This document shows, one piece after another, positions 52,903-58,772 of a DNA stretch of 64,000 bases; positions within the stretch are counted from its first letter, which is position 1; every line of letters starts with the position of its first letter. A model generated the notes under the pieces. It searched no databases. It worked only from the letters and a program-made list of their open reading frames with translations, and was not told where the DNA came from. The position numbers and the translations under genes were made by a program. This DNA is from GCA-2748575 sp965222725. GTDB taxonomy: Bacteria > Pseudomonadota > Gammaproteobacteria > Pseudomonadales > Ketobacteraceae. The DNA lies in NCBI GenBank assembly GCA_965222725.1, contig OZ244969.1, positions 2,728,001-2,792,000 on the forward strand, read 5' to 3'.

Positions 52903-53295
52903 TCACTCCTTACCGATCACGTTTGCAAGATTAACGATGCGCTGATATCCGTCAGCAACGATCTGGGACAGCTCCTCTGGCGGGGCTTCGCTGATACCTT
53001 TGGCGAACCAGGTCAGCAGTTCAGTCGCTGCTTTGCCGTTCTCACACTCTCGGCGCATCGCCTCTATCTGGTTAGACAGCTTCAGGTTGTCATGGCAGAG
53101 AATGCGGTTTGTGTCGGCAAGGTTTTTGGCGTCAGTTTCCAGGCGCTGGACTTCCTTTTGGTGCAGGTCATGACGGATATACTTAACGGATTCTTTACCG
53201 TCATAATCATCCGGATCAAAAACATCATCCTCGCACCACATCCTTTCACCCTGGTCAATGTCGGGCTCGATATATACGAAATTGCAATCACTCAT
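52903..53295 (-). CDS. Hypothetical phage protein with coiled coil
   Basis: The 130-residue protein has an acidic N-terminus (DIDQGERMWCEDDVFDPDDYD) and a central coiled coil (HQKEVQRLETDAKNLADTNR). ATG 53295 is preceded by AGGAGG and overlaps the upstream stop (ATGA); a longer frame to 53337 is less likely. Similar acidic coiled-coil proteins are frequent in phage early operons. No function is assigned. Confidence 0.72.
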   Translation of the reverse strand: MSDCNFVYIEPDIDQGERMWCEDDVFDPDDYDGKESVKYIRHDLHQKEVQRLETDAKNLADTNRILCHDNLKLSNQIEAMRRECENGKAATELLTWFAKGISEAPPEELSQIVADGYQRIVNLANVIGKE

Positions 53296-53582
53296 GCTGC
53301 CTCCTGCTTCCAATAGGGGTTCCGTTTGTTTGCCCACTCAATGATTCCCTCATTTGGGTAGGGGCTGGCGCTGGCGTCGGCTGCCTTTGATTCCCCAAAC
53401 GTGTGCCAGGCCTCCCGCAGACCAGTGAGCTCAGCCCTATGTTTTGAGCTGGCCCTTACATAAACTGTTCTTAAAAGCTCGCCTTGCTTGTCTTTGATGT
53501 TGACTGAATAGGGCACCGGGGAATGCTCTTTACTGGATTTGCTGATTGCTTGCTGCATGGCTTCATAGCTTGCTTTTTTCAT
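53292..53582 (-). CDS. Hypothetical phage protein
   Basis: A 96-residue protein with no family I recognise. It has a beta-rich middle (PVPYSVNIKDKQGELLRTVYVRASSKHRAEL split) and a Trp-containing C-terminus. Both ends overlap neighbouring genes: the start shares a base with the stop of the 78-residue gene and the stop is inside ATGA of the next. It is part of the leftward operon. Confidence 0.7.
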   Translation of the reverse strand: MKKASYEAMQQAISKSSKEHSPVPYSVNIKDKQGELLRTVYVRASSKHRAELTGLREAWHTFGESKAADASASPYPNEGIIEWANKRNPYWKQEAA

Positions 53583-53818
53583 CAGAAAAGCCTCATCTGT
53601 TCATCGTCTGCCACCGGTTCAACCAAGCAGTATTCGTAAAGGGTTTCCCCGTCCAGGTGGAAGGGTGCGTCTGGCTTGATGCTGCAGTATTCAAGCTGCC
53701 CTTGCAGTGGGGGTGCCGGTTTCTGCGCCCTCTGCTGCTTGGCGTCCACCATGGCAGCCTCCCTGGTGTTACCCAGGCCCCAGACTGCTTTTGTTTTGTG
53801 ATCCACTACGGCGATCAT
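53582..53818 (-). CDS. Hypothetical phage protein
   Basis: The 78-residue protein starts MIAVVDHKTKAVWGLGNTREAA, with AGGAGG before the ATG at 53818. A longer frame to 53995 runs antiparallel through the methyltransferase 3' end in another phase and is rejected. The N-terminal strand-turn-strand resembles small phage proteins that process numeric identifiers in annotations as DUF, but I cannot name one. It follows the methyltransferase by 8 bp. Confidence 0.68.
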   Translation of the reverse strand: MIAVVDHKTKAVWGLGNTREAAMVDAKQQRAQKPAPPLQGQLEYCSIKPDAPFHLDGETLYEYCLVEPVADDEQMRLF

Positions 53819-53826
53819 GCTGCCTC

Positions 53827-54564
53827 CTAACCTGTTGCCTTCATTGGCAGAACATGCTCTGCCGCCATGTTGGCCCGCACCAATGCCGCTGCCACTGGTG
53901 GCGAAACTGAGTTGCCACACTTGGCCACCTGCTGAGTTTTTGTTACGCGCTCCAGGGTTGCTGCAGCTCTCCCGGGTTTTTCGATGGGTGACCATCGGCC
54001 AGCGTCCATATCAATAAACGATGCTGCAGGCCGGTGATTCTCTGCTGGAAGATTCAACACCATGGGGGTGCGGGATTTGGTGGCGACAATGAAAAGTCGG
54101 ATCCTATTCTGTGGAACGCCCAGGTCAGCACAGTCAACAACATGAGGTGAAAGCTGGTATCCCAGATCATTCATAGCCTTTTCCCACGCCGGGTATAGCG
54201 TCCATTGCAGGAATTCGGGAACGTTCTCTATGAGGGCTGCATCAGGGCGGTGATACTCAGCAGCAGACACAACAGCCCAGGCAGTTGATCGGCTTGCATC
54301 ATGCTCAGGGTTGCCATTGCTTTTGCCGCGGGCTTTTGAGTGCCCCTGGCAACAAGGGGAGGCCAGCAGCAGGTCATGCGCCGGCACTTCTGCCCAGTTG
54401 GCCTGGTGCAGATCTTGGCATACGTGGATCGCTCCCGGGTGATTGGCTTCATGCCACCGGACGGCATCAGGCCAGTGGTTTGCCGCCCAGACAACCTCAA
54501 CGCCTGCCAGCTTTGCCCCGGTGGAGAACCCGCCAAACCCTGCGAATAGATCAATTGCTTTCAT
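53827..54564 (-). CDS. Phage C5-cytosine DNA methyltransferase
   Basis: The 245-residue enzyme has motif I AIDLFAGFGGFSTGAKLAG, motif IV ASPCCQGHSKARGK (catalytic Cys before Gln; the motif is PxCQ, seen in phage enzymes, with x being Cys), motif VI ENVPEFLQW, motif VIII QNRIRLFIVA and motif X CGNSVSPPVAAAL. It is shorter than most bacterial Dcm proteins because the target-recognition region is small. It probably protects phage DNA from host restriction. No companion restriction endonuclease gene is adjacent. ATG 54564 follows AGGAAA. Confidence 0.92.
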   Translation of the reverse strand: MKAIDLFAGFGGFSTGAKLAGVEVVWAANHWPDAVRWHEANHPGAIHVCQDLHQANWAEVPAHDLLLASPCCQGHSKARGKSNGNPEHDASRSTAWAVVSAAEYHRPDAALIENVPEFLQWTLYPAWEKAMNDLGYQLSPHVVDCADLGVPQNRIRLFIVATKSRTPMVLNLPAENHRPAASFIDMDAGRWSPIEKPGRAAATLERVTKTQQVAKCGNSVSPPVAAALVRANMAAEHVLPMKATG

Positions 54565-54691
54565 GCTGTTTCCTGTCAATCGTTAATGGTTGGGCTCGCG
54601 CCGATTCCCGGCCAGCCCTCTCAGGCTTATGTGCCTGAGCCTTTGGTGGTATGTTTGAAGCTCCTACACCACAACAACCACCAAAATGGAG

Positions 54692-55003
54692 TTAGCTATG
54701 TCCAATATCGACAATAAAACTGTCGAAGTTATTTGTTTGCAGTGCCGTTATAAGCATCAGAAAACGATCGGTTGGCTCAAAAAAGAAGACCGGATCGAGT
54801 GTTCCTGCGGTGCTACTATCGGCCTCAATCGTGAGGAGATCAGTAACCACATTAGGGGCCTTGATGAAGTCCCTGACGGGCAAAGGTAGCTTCTCAAGCC
54901 TGCTCGGCGACCTTCTCAGCTCGGAAATCTGGTCAATCATTCTTTGGGTTTCCGGGCTGACTCTTGAGTGCAGAGTTACCTCATAGTATTTTTTCTTGGT
55001 CAT
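54692..55003 (-). CDS. Hypothetical phage protein (overlapped antisense)
   Basis: The 103-residue product begins MTKKKYYEVTLHSRVSPETQRMIDQISELRRS, which looks like a ribbon-helix-helix-type N-terminus. Its ATG overlaps the stop of the upstream 65-residue gene (ATGA), good evidence for the start. The second half is antisense to the zinc-ribbon gene, so either the gene is real with an overlapping partner or its true end is shorter. Confidence 0.5.
   Translation of the reverse strand: MTKKKYYEVTLHSRVSPETQRMIDQISELRRSPSRLEKLPLPVRDFIKAPNVVTDLLTIEADSSTAGTLDPVFFFEPTDRFLMLITALQTNNFDSFIVDIGHS
54698..54889 (+). CDS. Small zinc-ribbon protein (antisense to a leftward gene)
   Basis: The 63-residue product has two paired-cysteine motifs, CLQCRYKHQKTIGWLKKED then CSCG, consistent with a zinc ribbon. 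TGGAG lies 5 bp before the ATG. Immediately upstream are hairpins (CTCAGGC/GCCTGAG near 54617 and TTGGTGGT/ACCACCAA at about 54650-54683). It is the only rightward gene in a leftward operon and lies wholly inside the 54692-55003 gene on the other strand, so at least one of the two calls may be wrong. Confidence 0.5.
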   Translation: MSNIDNKTVEVICLQCRYKHQKTIGWLKKEDRIECSCGATIGLNREEISNHIRGLDEVPDGQR

Positions 55004-55197
55004 ATCCCTACCCATTTAAAAAACGCCTGCGCCAAGGTCTCAACGGTCAGCATTACCCCCAGGAAGATAAACAGGTGCGGTGTGCCTTTCTCGCCCACCG
55101 GCGGAATCCACCACTTTTCTTCCGTGTCAGGGGGTGTCACAGGCTCATGCCTGGAAAGGCGTTTAATGTCACCGGTACCGGCGTGATACTCGCTCAC
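55000..55197 (-). CDS. 65-residue single-pass membrane protein
   Basis: This GTG-start gene (55197) has a soluble N-terminus (SEYHAGTGDIKRLSRHEPVTPP) and one C-terminal transmembrane helix (about 42-62, HLFIFLGVMLTVETLAQAFF). It is coupled at both ends: GTGA overlap with the 51-residue gene and ATGA overlap with the gene downstream. The tail-anchored topology resembles small phage inner-membrane proteins. No function is assigned. Confidence 0.62.
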   Translation of the reverse strand: MSEYHAGTGDIKRLSRHEPVTPPDTEEKWWIPPVGEKGTPHLFIFLGVMLTVETLAQAFFKWVGI

Positions 55198-55349
55198 TGG
55201 TTTTCCTCCAGAGAAATTTCCAGATCTGCTTTCAGCTCAAAGATCAGCCGCTCAATGTGGTGACCGGAATCCAGCCCTGTCGCATACTTCGCCTGGTAGG
55301 CTTCCAGCTTCGCGATTAGCTCCTGGGTGTCTTTCTGGTATTCATCCAT
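55194..55349 (-). CDS. 51-residue helical protein, first gene of the leftward operon
   Basis: This short gene encodes MDEYQKDTQELIAKLEAYQ and then AKYATGLDSGHHIERLIFELKADLEISLEENQ (two segments), an acidic and fully helical peptide. A GGGGC sequence lies upstream, and its TGA overlaps the GTG of the next gene. It is the gene closest to the OL-like operators and so probably the first translated from the leftward promoter, the place lambda N occupies, though it is acidic and therefore unlikely to be an N-type antiterminator. Confidence 0.65.
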   Translation of the reverse strand: MDEYQKDTQELIAKLEAYQAKYATGLDSGHHIERLIFELKADLEISLEENQ

Positions 55350-55381
55350 TGCCGTTGCCCCGTGCGTTAAAGGTGGTCAAA

Positions 55382-55594
55382 ACAACATACCGGGAGAGCT
55401 TTGCAGTGGGGATGGCTTCCCCCGATCCTGCAGTTGGTACCGGTACCACTCCGGCTGCAGGTTTATCATCAGTGCTGCTCAGCTCTCTAACCCCCTTTCA
55501 GCGACCACACCCAGAGCGGGGTAGGGGTTACGGTGGCGTTGGTTTCTGCTTGCTGGGTGCCACCCCAACTAGCTCAGCTCTCCCGGTATGTTGT
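55382..55594. repeat. Perfect 19-bp inverted repeats 175 bp apart
   Basis: ACAACATACCGGGAGAGCT at 55382-55400 is the exact reverse complement of 55576-55594. Between them lie a 12-bp palindrome GGTACCGGTACC (55436-55447), paired CTGCAG sites and no gene longer than about 30 codons. It occupies the leader of the leftward phage operon. It could fold into a large stem-loop in the transcript or be a small inverted-repeat element. Confidence 0.7.
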
Positions 55595-55612
55595 CTTTGT
55601 TGATTTCAAAGT

Positions 55613-55650
55613 ATAACGATATGTGATGTTTGGTCAACACAAAACGTGAT
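55613..55650. promoter_or_regulatory. OL-like operator pair
   Basis: ATAACGATATGTGAT (55613-55627) and AACACAAAACGTGAT (55636-55650) resemble the three sites at the CI/Cro switch. The second differs from the 57875 site by one base. They are spaced 23 bp centre to centre and lie between the leftward operon and the rightward gene at 55708. Confidence 0.7.
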
Positions 55651-55707
55651 ATTATTTTGAGTTATGGTTAAGTTGGCGATTCAAACTGTTTCAGAGAGGT
55701 GTAAAGC

Positions 55708-56205
55708 ATGACCGCAGAAAGGTGTGTTGAGCTGTCAGACGCTCACTACAATGTGCAGGTAGGGATCAGGTATCACATGTACAGACAGGGGTTTTACATC
55801 CGGCTTGGCACTATGATGGCAATCGCCTATCTTGCTCTGTTGATCGTTGCCCTGCTGTGCTGTACTGCAGGGGGCGAGGTTGCAGGGCTTCGGCCTGAAA
55901 TTGCTTCAGCGTTGCTCTTGGTGGTTTTGTCTGCGGGAACTGTGGGGTATGCAAGCGACCGCGCAAGGCTTCATGACGACCTTCGATGCAAATATCTTGA
56001 ATTGGAGGCTCAAATCTTCAGAGGGGAAGGAGCTGAGAAGGGCTGGCTTGAATGTATCTGCAGAATCGAGGCGCAGGAGCCACCAATAAAGAGGGCGCTG
56101 GTCTCGTTTTGTCAGGACGAGGTGAACTATATAAACGGCCTACAGCGAAGTAAGGCTATGCCCTGGTACAAGGCGCTTACAAAGCAGCTCATATCCTGGG
56201 CATAG
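55708..56205 (+). CDS. Two-helix membrane protein in the immunity region (SLATT-like)
   Basis: The 165-residue protein has a short soluble N-terminus, two transmembrane helices (about residues 34-56 and 67-86) and a C-terminal cytoplasmic helical region of about 75 residues (RARLHDDLRCKYLELEAQIF). This layout resembles SLATT-domain proteins linked to nucleotide-signalled defence effectors, and also phage superinfection-exclusion proteins. Similarity is by topology and local look only. It is transcribed rightward from the OL-like region and lies inside the immunity interval, so it should be expressed in the lysogen. Confidence 0.7.
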   Translation: MTAERCVELSDAHYNVQVGIRYHMYRQGFYIRLGTMMAIAYLALLIVALLCCTAGGEVAGLRPEIASALLLVVLSAGTVGYASDRARLHDDLRCKYLELEAQIFRGEGAEKGWLECICRIEAQEPPIKRALVSFCQDEVNYINGLQRSKAMPWYKALTKQLISWA

Positions 56206-56212
56206 CATTAGG

Positions 56213-56806
56213 CTATTTCTCGGCATTCACTCTGGCCAAGAATTCCTTGTAGTGAATGACCGCAGTGCTTTGGCCGCCAGGCTTTCTGGGGATATGAAAA
56301 TACGCAACCTCATAACCATCACCGGTGTTGATCCTAACTCTGCAGTCTTTGGCGGCAACCATCCTCTGCAGAGTATCCAGATCCATTGTCACTGAGTTTT
56401 TGCTTTCAGTGTGTATGGTGTTGGAAACTGTGTTATAGCCGCTATGGTCGAATTTTGTTGCGCCATCCACAGGAATCGTCAGCTGCTCTCCGTCGATGTT
56501 TAGGTCGATACTCTCGTATGATAGGTAGGCGTCACCGTACCTGGTTGATGAGCTGTTTTTTAGAATCACCTTCACCCTGTCAGGGTTGCGGCTGCTCCAG
56601 TAGCCACCCATCATGGTGGACATAAGGGATAGCGTGGTTTTCCCATCATAAAGAAAGGCGGGCTCCATTCTAATAATCGTTTCTCCATCGAAATCTGATA
56701 TCTCCTTGCTGACCTGTCCGACACCGGTGAATGCATTCATTGAATCTGCCATTGATGCGCAGCCAACCATCAGAGAAAGCAGAAGTGCAAATATTGCCCT
56801 AGACAT
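56213..56806 (-). CDS. Phage-encoded lipoprotein
   Basis: The 197-residue protein starts with a lipoprotein signal (MSRAIFALLLSLMVGC, Cys16 in lipobox LMVGC). The mature part is beta-rich (TIIRMEPAFLYDGKTTLSL, DAYLSYESIDLNIDGEQLTIPVDG), with no family I recognise. Phage lipoproteins of lysogens often block superinfection or receptor use (such as Cor or Llp), which makes that a reasonable but unproven idea. It is convergent with the membrane protein at 55708, with 7 bp between stop codons. Confidence 0.75.
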   Translation of the reverse strand: MSRAIFALLLSLMVGCASMADSMNAFTGVGQVSKEISDFDGETIIRMEPAFLYDGKTTLSLMSTMMGGYWSSRNPDRVKVILKNSSSTRYGDAYLSYESIDLNIDGEQLTIPVDGATKFDHSGYNTVSNTIHTESKNSVTMDLDTLQRMVAAKDCRVRINTGDGYEVAYFHIPRKPGGQSTAVIHYKEFLARVNAEK

Positions 56807-56882
56807 TGATTTTTCTCCGTTTTTTATTCGTAGCTGGCATTTATATCACTTTGCGATACACCATACAAATTCCGAGTGAGGG

Positions 56883-57158
56883 CTAGATTTTTAAGAAAGG
56901 CTCTTCCAGGCCGTTCAGAATCCAGTTGGTGTTCGCGGGGTGGCCGTTGTGGTTATAGATATATGTGAGGCAAGAGAGCACCTCTTGGCTGATTCTGTGG
57001 GCCGGATCCTTTTCAATCAGGTATATGAAGTTTTTTCCGGCGCTGCATCCCATAGCGTTAAGGCGTTGAATTACCTCGGTTTGGCTAAGGCCTCTTGTTT
57101 TTCGCAGCCAAAGCCATCTTTCTGGCCGTGTCTGTATGATAATCCGCGGAGTTTTCAT
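56883..57158 (-). CDS. XRE-like HTH protein
   Basis: The 91-residue protein contains an HTH-like segment LRKTRGLSQTEVIQRLNAMGCSAGKNFIYLIE, similar to an XRE HTH with an insertion in the turn. It lies upstream of, and on the same strand as, the lipoprotein gene. The role is unknown; it may regulate the cargo genes. An AT-rich 150-bp region with a perfect hairpin TTTCCCCA-GCTT-TGGGGAAA (57219-57238) precedes it. Confidence 0.68.
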   Translation of the reverse strand: MKTPRIIIQTRPERWLWLRKTRGLSQTEVIQRLNAMGCSAGKNFIYLIEKDPAHRISQEVLSCLTYIYNHNGHPANTNWILNGLEEPFLKI

Positions 57159-57218
57159 TGAGCTATATAGAATAAATAGTGATTACCTTATTGGTTTATA
57201 TGCTTTGCTACGCGATAT

Positions 57219-57238
57219 TTTCCCCAGCTTTGGGGAAA
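57219..57238. terminator. Hairpin between immunity genes
   Basis: TTTCCCCA-GCTT-TGGGGAAA is a perfect 8-bp stem in an AT-rich spacer. It lacks a T run on the + strand, so its action as a terminator is uncertain. Confidence 0.4.
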
Positions 57239-57371
57239 GAGGTTATATATTAATCATTATGATGCATAATTAAACAAATGTGGATAGGATTAGTGCATTT
57301 AATAACCTTTTTGCCATGTGATTTATTTGGTAGATTTGCGTGCCACCAAACAACAAAGGATTATAAAGGTA

Positions 57372-57581
57372 ATGGCTTCGGAGTTGTGTGAGGCGCTAGC
57401 GGTGATAAATGGATATCTGAAATTAAGCGAAGGGAAGCGCAAGGAGCTGTTAGCTATCTGCAGCAGAATCATTGAGGCCGAGCCCCAAGAAGCCGATGAT
57501 TTCCTTCCTGGCACCTTTTGTTCTGCTGAAGAAAGCGCCCAGGAGAGTGGCGATCTCTTCTGCAGTGACGCCGGGCGGTAG
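57372..57581 (+). CDS. Possible small helical protein, antisense to the repressor 3' end
   Basis: A 69-codon frame starting ATG 57372 (MASELCEALAVINGYLKLSEG) looks like genuine protein for its first 40 residues, then runs 130 bp antisense into the CI-like gene. A GTG at 57318 would add 18 residues. AAAGG precedes the ATG at about 57365-57369. Weakly supported. Confidence 0.35.
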   Translation: MASELCEALAVINGYLKLSEGKRKELLAICSRIIEAEPQEADDFLPGTFCSAEESAQESGDLFCSDAGR

Positions 57582-57797
57582 ACTTCCATCATCTAGAAGC
57601 AAGGTGAGAAGAGTGGTGTCGAGGGCTCGCGCTATGTCGGTGATGTCTTTAAGGGTCGGCTCGCGCGCACCATTCTCGTATTGGGAAATGCGGGAGTTAC
57701 CTTCACCCCAATCAAGTCTTCGGGCTAGCTCCTTTTGAGAAAGCCCTTTTTCCAGTCTCTTTCTTTTTAAGTTCTTGCCGAGCATTTTGCTATCCAT
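57450..57797 (-). CDS. CI-like prophage repressor
   Basis: The 115-residue protein has an N-terminal XRE helix-turn-helix (LGKNLKRKRLEKGLSQKELARRLDWGEGNSRISQYENG, about residues 6-43), followed by a short C-terminal part. It lacks the Ser/Lys LexA-type self-cleavage domain of lambda CI, so induction must differ, for example through a separate antirepressor. It is divergent from cro with the OR-like operators between, and its start lies 10 bp from the nearest operator. Confidence 0.88.
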   Translation of the reverse strand: MDSKMLGKNLKRKRLEKGLSQKELARRLDWGEGNSRISQYENGAREPTLKDITDIARALDTTLLTLLLDDGSLPPGVTAEEIATLLGAFFSRTKGARKEIIGFLGLGLNDSAADS

Positions 57798-57806
57798 TCT
57801 CGAATT

Positions 57807-57889
57807 ATAACGATTCGTTATTTTCCAGCACTAAACGAATCGTGATTGACTTTCCTCTATCTGCCTTCTAAAGTATCACAAAACGTGAT
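57807..57889. promoter_or_regulatory. OR-like operator array
   Basis: Three related 15-bp palindromes lie between the divergent repressor and cro: ATAACGATTCGTTAT (57807-57821, perfect), AAACGAATCGTGATT (57833-57847) and ATCACAAAACGTGAT (57875-57889). Centre spacings are 26 and 42 bp. The same motif occurs twice at 55613-55650. Confidence 0.78.
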
Positions 57890-57907
57890 TGCTTAGGTTG
57901 GCTGAAC

Positions 57908-58138
57908 ATGAAGAAAGGGAACCAAATCCGGAAATACCGTAGGGCTGCAGGCATGACGCAAACAGACCTCGCGGCCTATCTGGACTGCGAACAATCCACA
58001 ATATCGAATTATGAGCGAGGGGACAGGACCCCTGGCCTGGATGAGATCCGCTTAATGGTTTCCGCCTTCAAGGATCGCGGCGTCAACACCAGTATCGATG
58101 ACCTGTTTCCGGAAGGTCAGGAAGTTTCAGCTGCTTAA
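57908..58138 (+). CDS. Cro-like repressor
   Basis: The 76-residue protein is a single XRE HTH domain (QIRKYRRAAGMTQTDLAAYLDCEQSTISNYERGDRTPGLDEI in two runs), the usual Cro architecture in this class of lambdoid phage. It is the first gene of the rightward operon, directly after the OR-like sites. The ATG 57908 follows a weak ribosome-binding site. Confidence 0.87.
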   Translation: MKKGNQIRKYRRAAGMTQTDLAAYLDCEQSTISNYERGDRTPGLDEIRLMVSAFKDRGVNTSIDDLFPEGQEVSAA

Positions 58139-58227
58139 GACATAACGGATTGCCTTAGTTGCTGAATGATGCAGCCATTCTGCACTAACACCAGCCAGCG
58201 GTAATCATAAAAAATTAGGATTCGAAA

Positions 58228-58569
58228 ATGGAAGAGTTGACGTTCAGCAAAGATGAGCAACCCGAAGAGCTGAGTGAGGCCGAGCGCCGATACCTTCCGT
58301 TACTGGCTGCCGGACTGACCAAGAAAGAAATGGCAGAAAGGCTGTGTCGGTCGGAGGCCACAGTTAACAGCCATATCACGAGCATCCAATCAAAGCTTCA
58401 TGCAAAGAACGCCATGAATATCGTAGCTAGGGCAATTACCTGGCGTCTTCTCAGGGTATCAGTAGCTGTTGTTTTGGCAGTGGTCGGTATTAGCCCGGAT
58501 GCCGATTTTGAGAAGGCTCGGATATTAACCCAAAAAACTAGCAGAAGGGCAGAGGAGACGGCCGCATAG
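58228..58569 (+). CDS. LuxR-type HTH protein with a membrane helix
   Basis: The 113-residue protein has a GerE/LuxR-type HTH (LSEAERRYLPLLAAGLTKKEMAERLCRSEATVNSHITSIQSKL in two runs, about 15-60) followed by one hydrophobic segment (about 71-88, LLRVSVAVVLAVVGIS). It occupies the position of cII in lambdoid phages and could set the lysis-lysogeny decision, although LuxR HTHs are unusual in that slot. Its stop overlaps the next GTG start. Confidence 0.8.
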   Translation: MEELTFSKDEQPEELSEAERRYLPLLAAGLTKKEMAERLCRSEATVNSHITSIQSKLHAKNAMNIVARAITWRLLRVSVAVVLAVVGISPDADFEKARILTQKTSRRAEETAA

Positions 58570-58772
58570 TGAATAACAAAAACGAACCTCCAACTTATAA
58601 GGCAATGGCAAAGCGTTTTTTTAAGGTTTCAATGAAGAATCTGGGGTTATCGATAATTAACTGGCTGTTTCACGTCAATGAATGGGTAGAGAAGAATCCC
58701 AGCAAGCTGCGCATTATGGCTGCTGTGCTTCTGTGTGTTGTATTCCTGGGGGTGTTGGGGGTGCGGTCTTGA
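58569..58772 (+). CDS. 67-residue membrane protein
   Basis: A GTG-start gene whose first base is the last base of the preceding stop. The C-terminal half contains a transmembrane helix (about 48-66, LRIMAAVLLCVVFLGVLGV). The basic N-terminus (MAKRFFKVSMKNLG) would be cytoplasmic. It has no recognised family. It ends in TTGA overlapping the TTG start of the replication gene. Confidence 0.6.
   Translation: MNNKNEPPTYKAMAKRFFKVSMKNLGLSIINWLFHVNEWVEKNPSKLRIMAAVLLCVVFLGVLGVRS

Larger units (their letters stand above)
55350..55707. other. Leftward leader and immunity-region boundary of the prophage
   Basis: These 358 bp without a clear protein gene contain the 19-bp inverted repeat pair and the OL-like operators. 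A 30-codon leftward frame (ATG near 55464, product beginning MINLQPEWYRYQLQDRGKP) is possible but unsupported. Confidence 0.5.

Noticed and set aside
53819..53995. Extension of the 78-residue phage gene
   Set aside because: It runs through the methyltransferase coding sequence in another phase; a good ribosome-binding site exists at 53818.
55327..55603. Rightward frames across the phage leader
   Set aside because: Low-complexity translations without a ribosome-binding site, overlapping the 19-bp inverted repeats.
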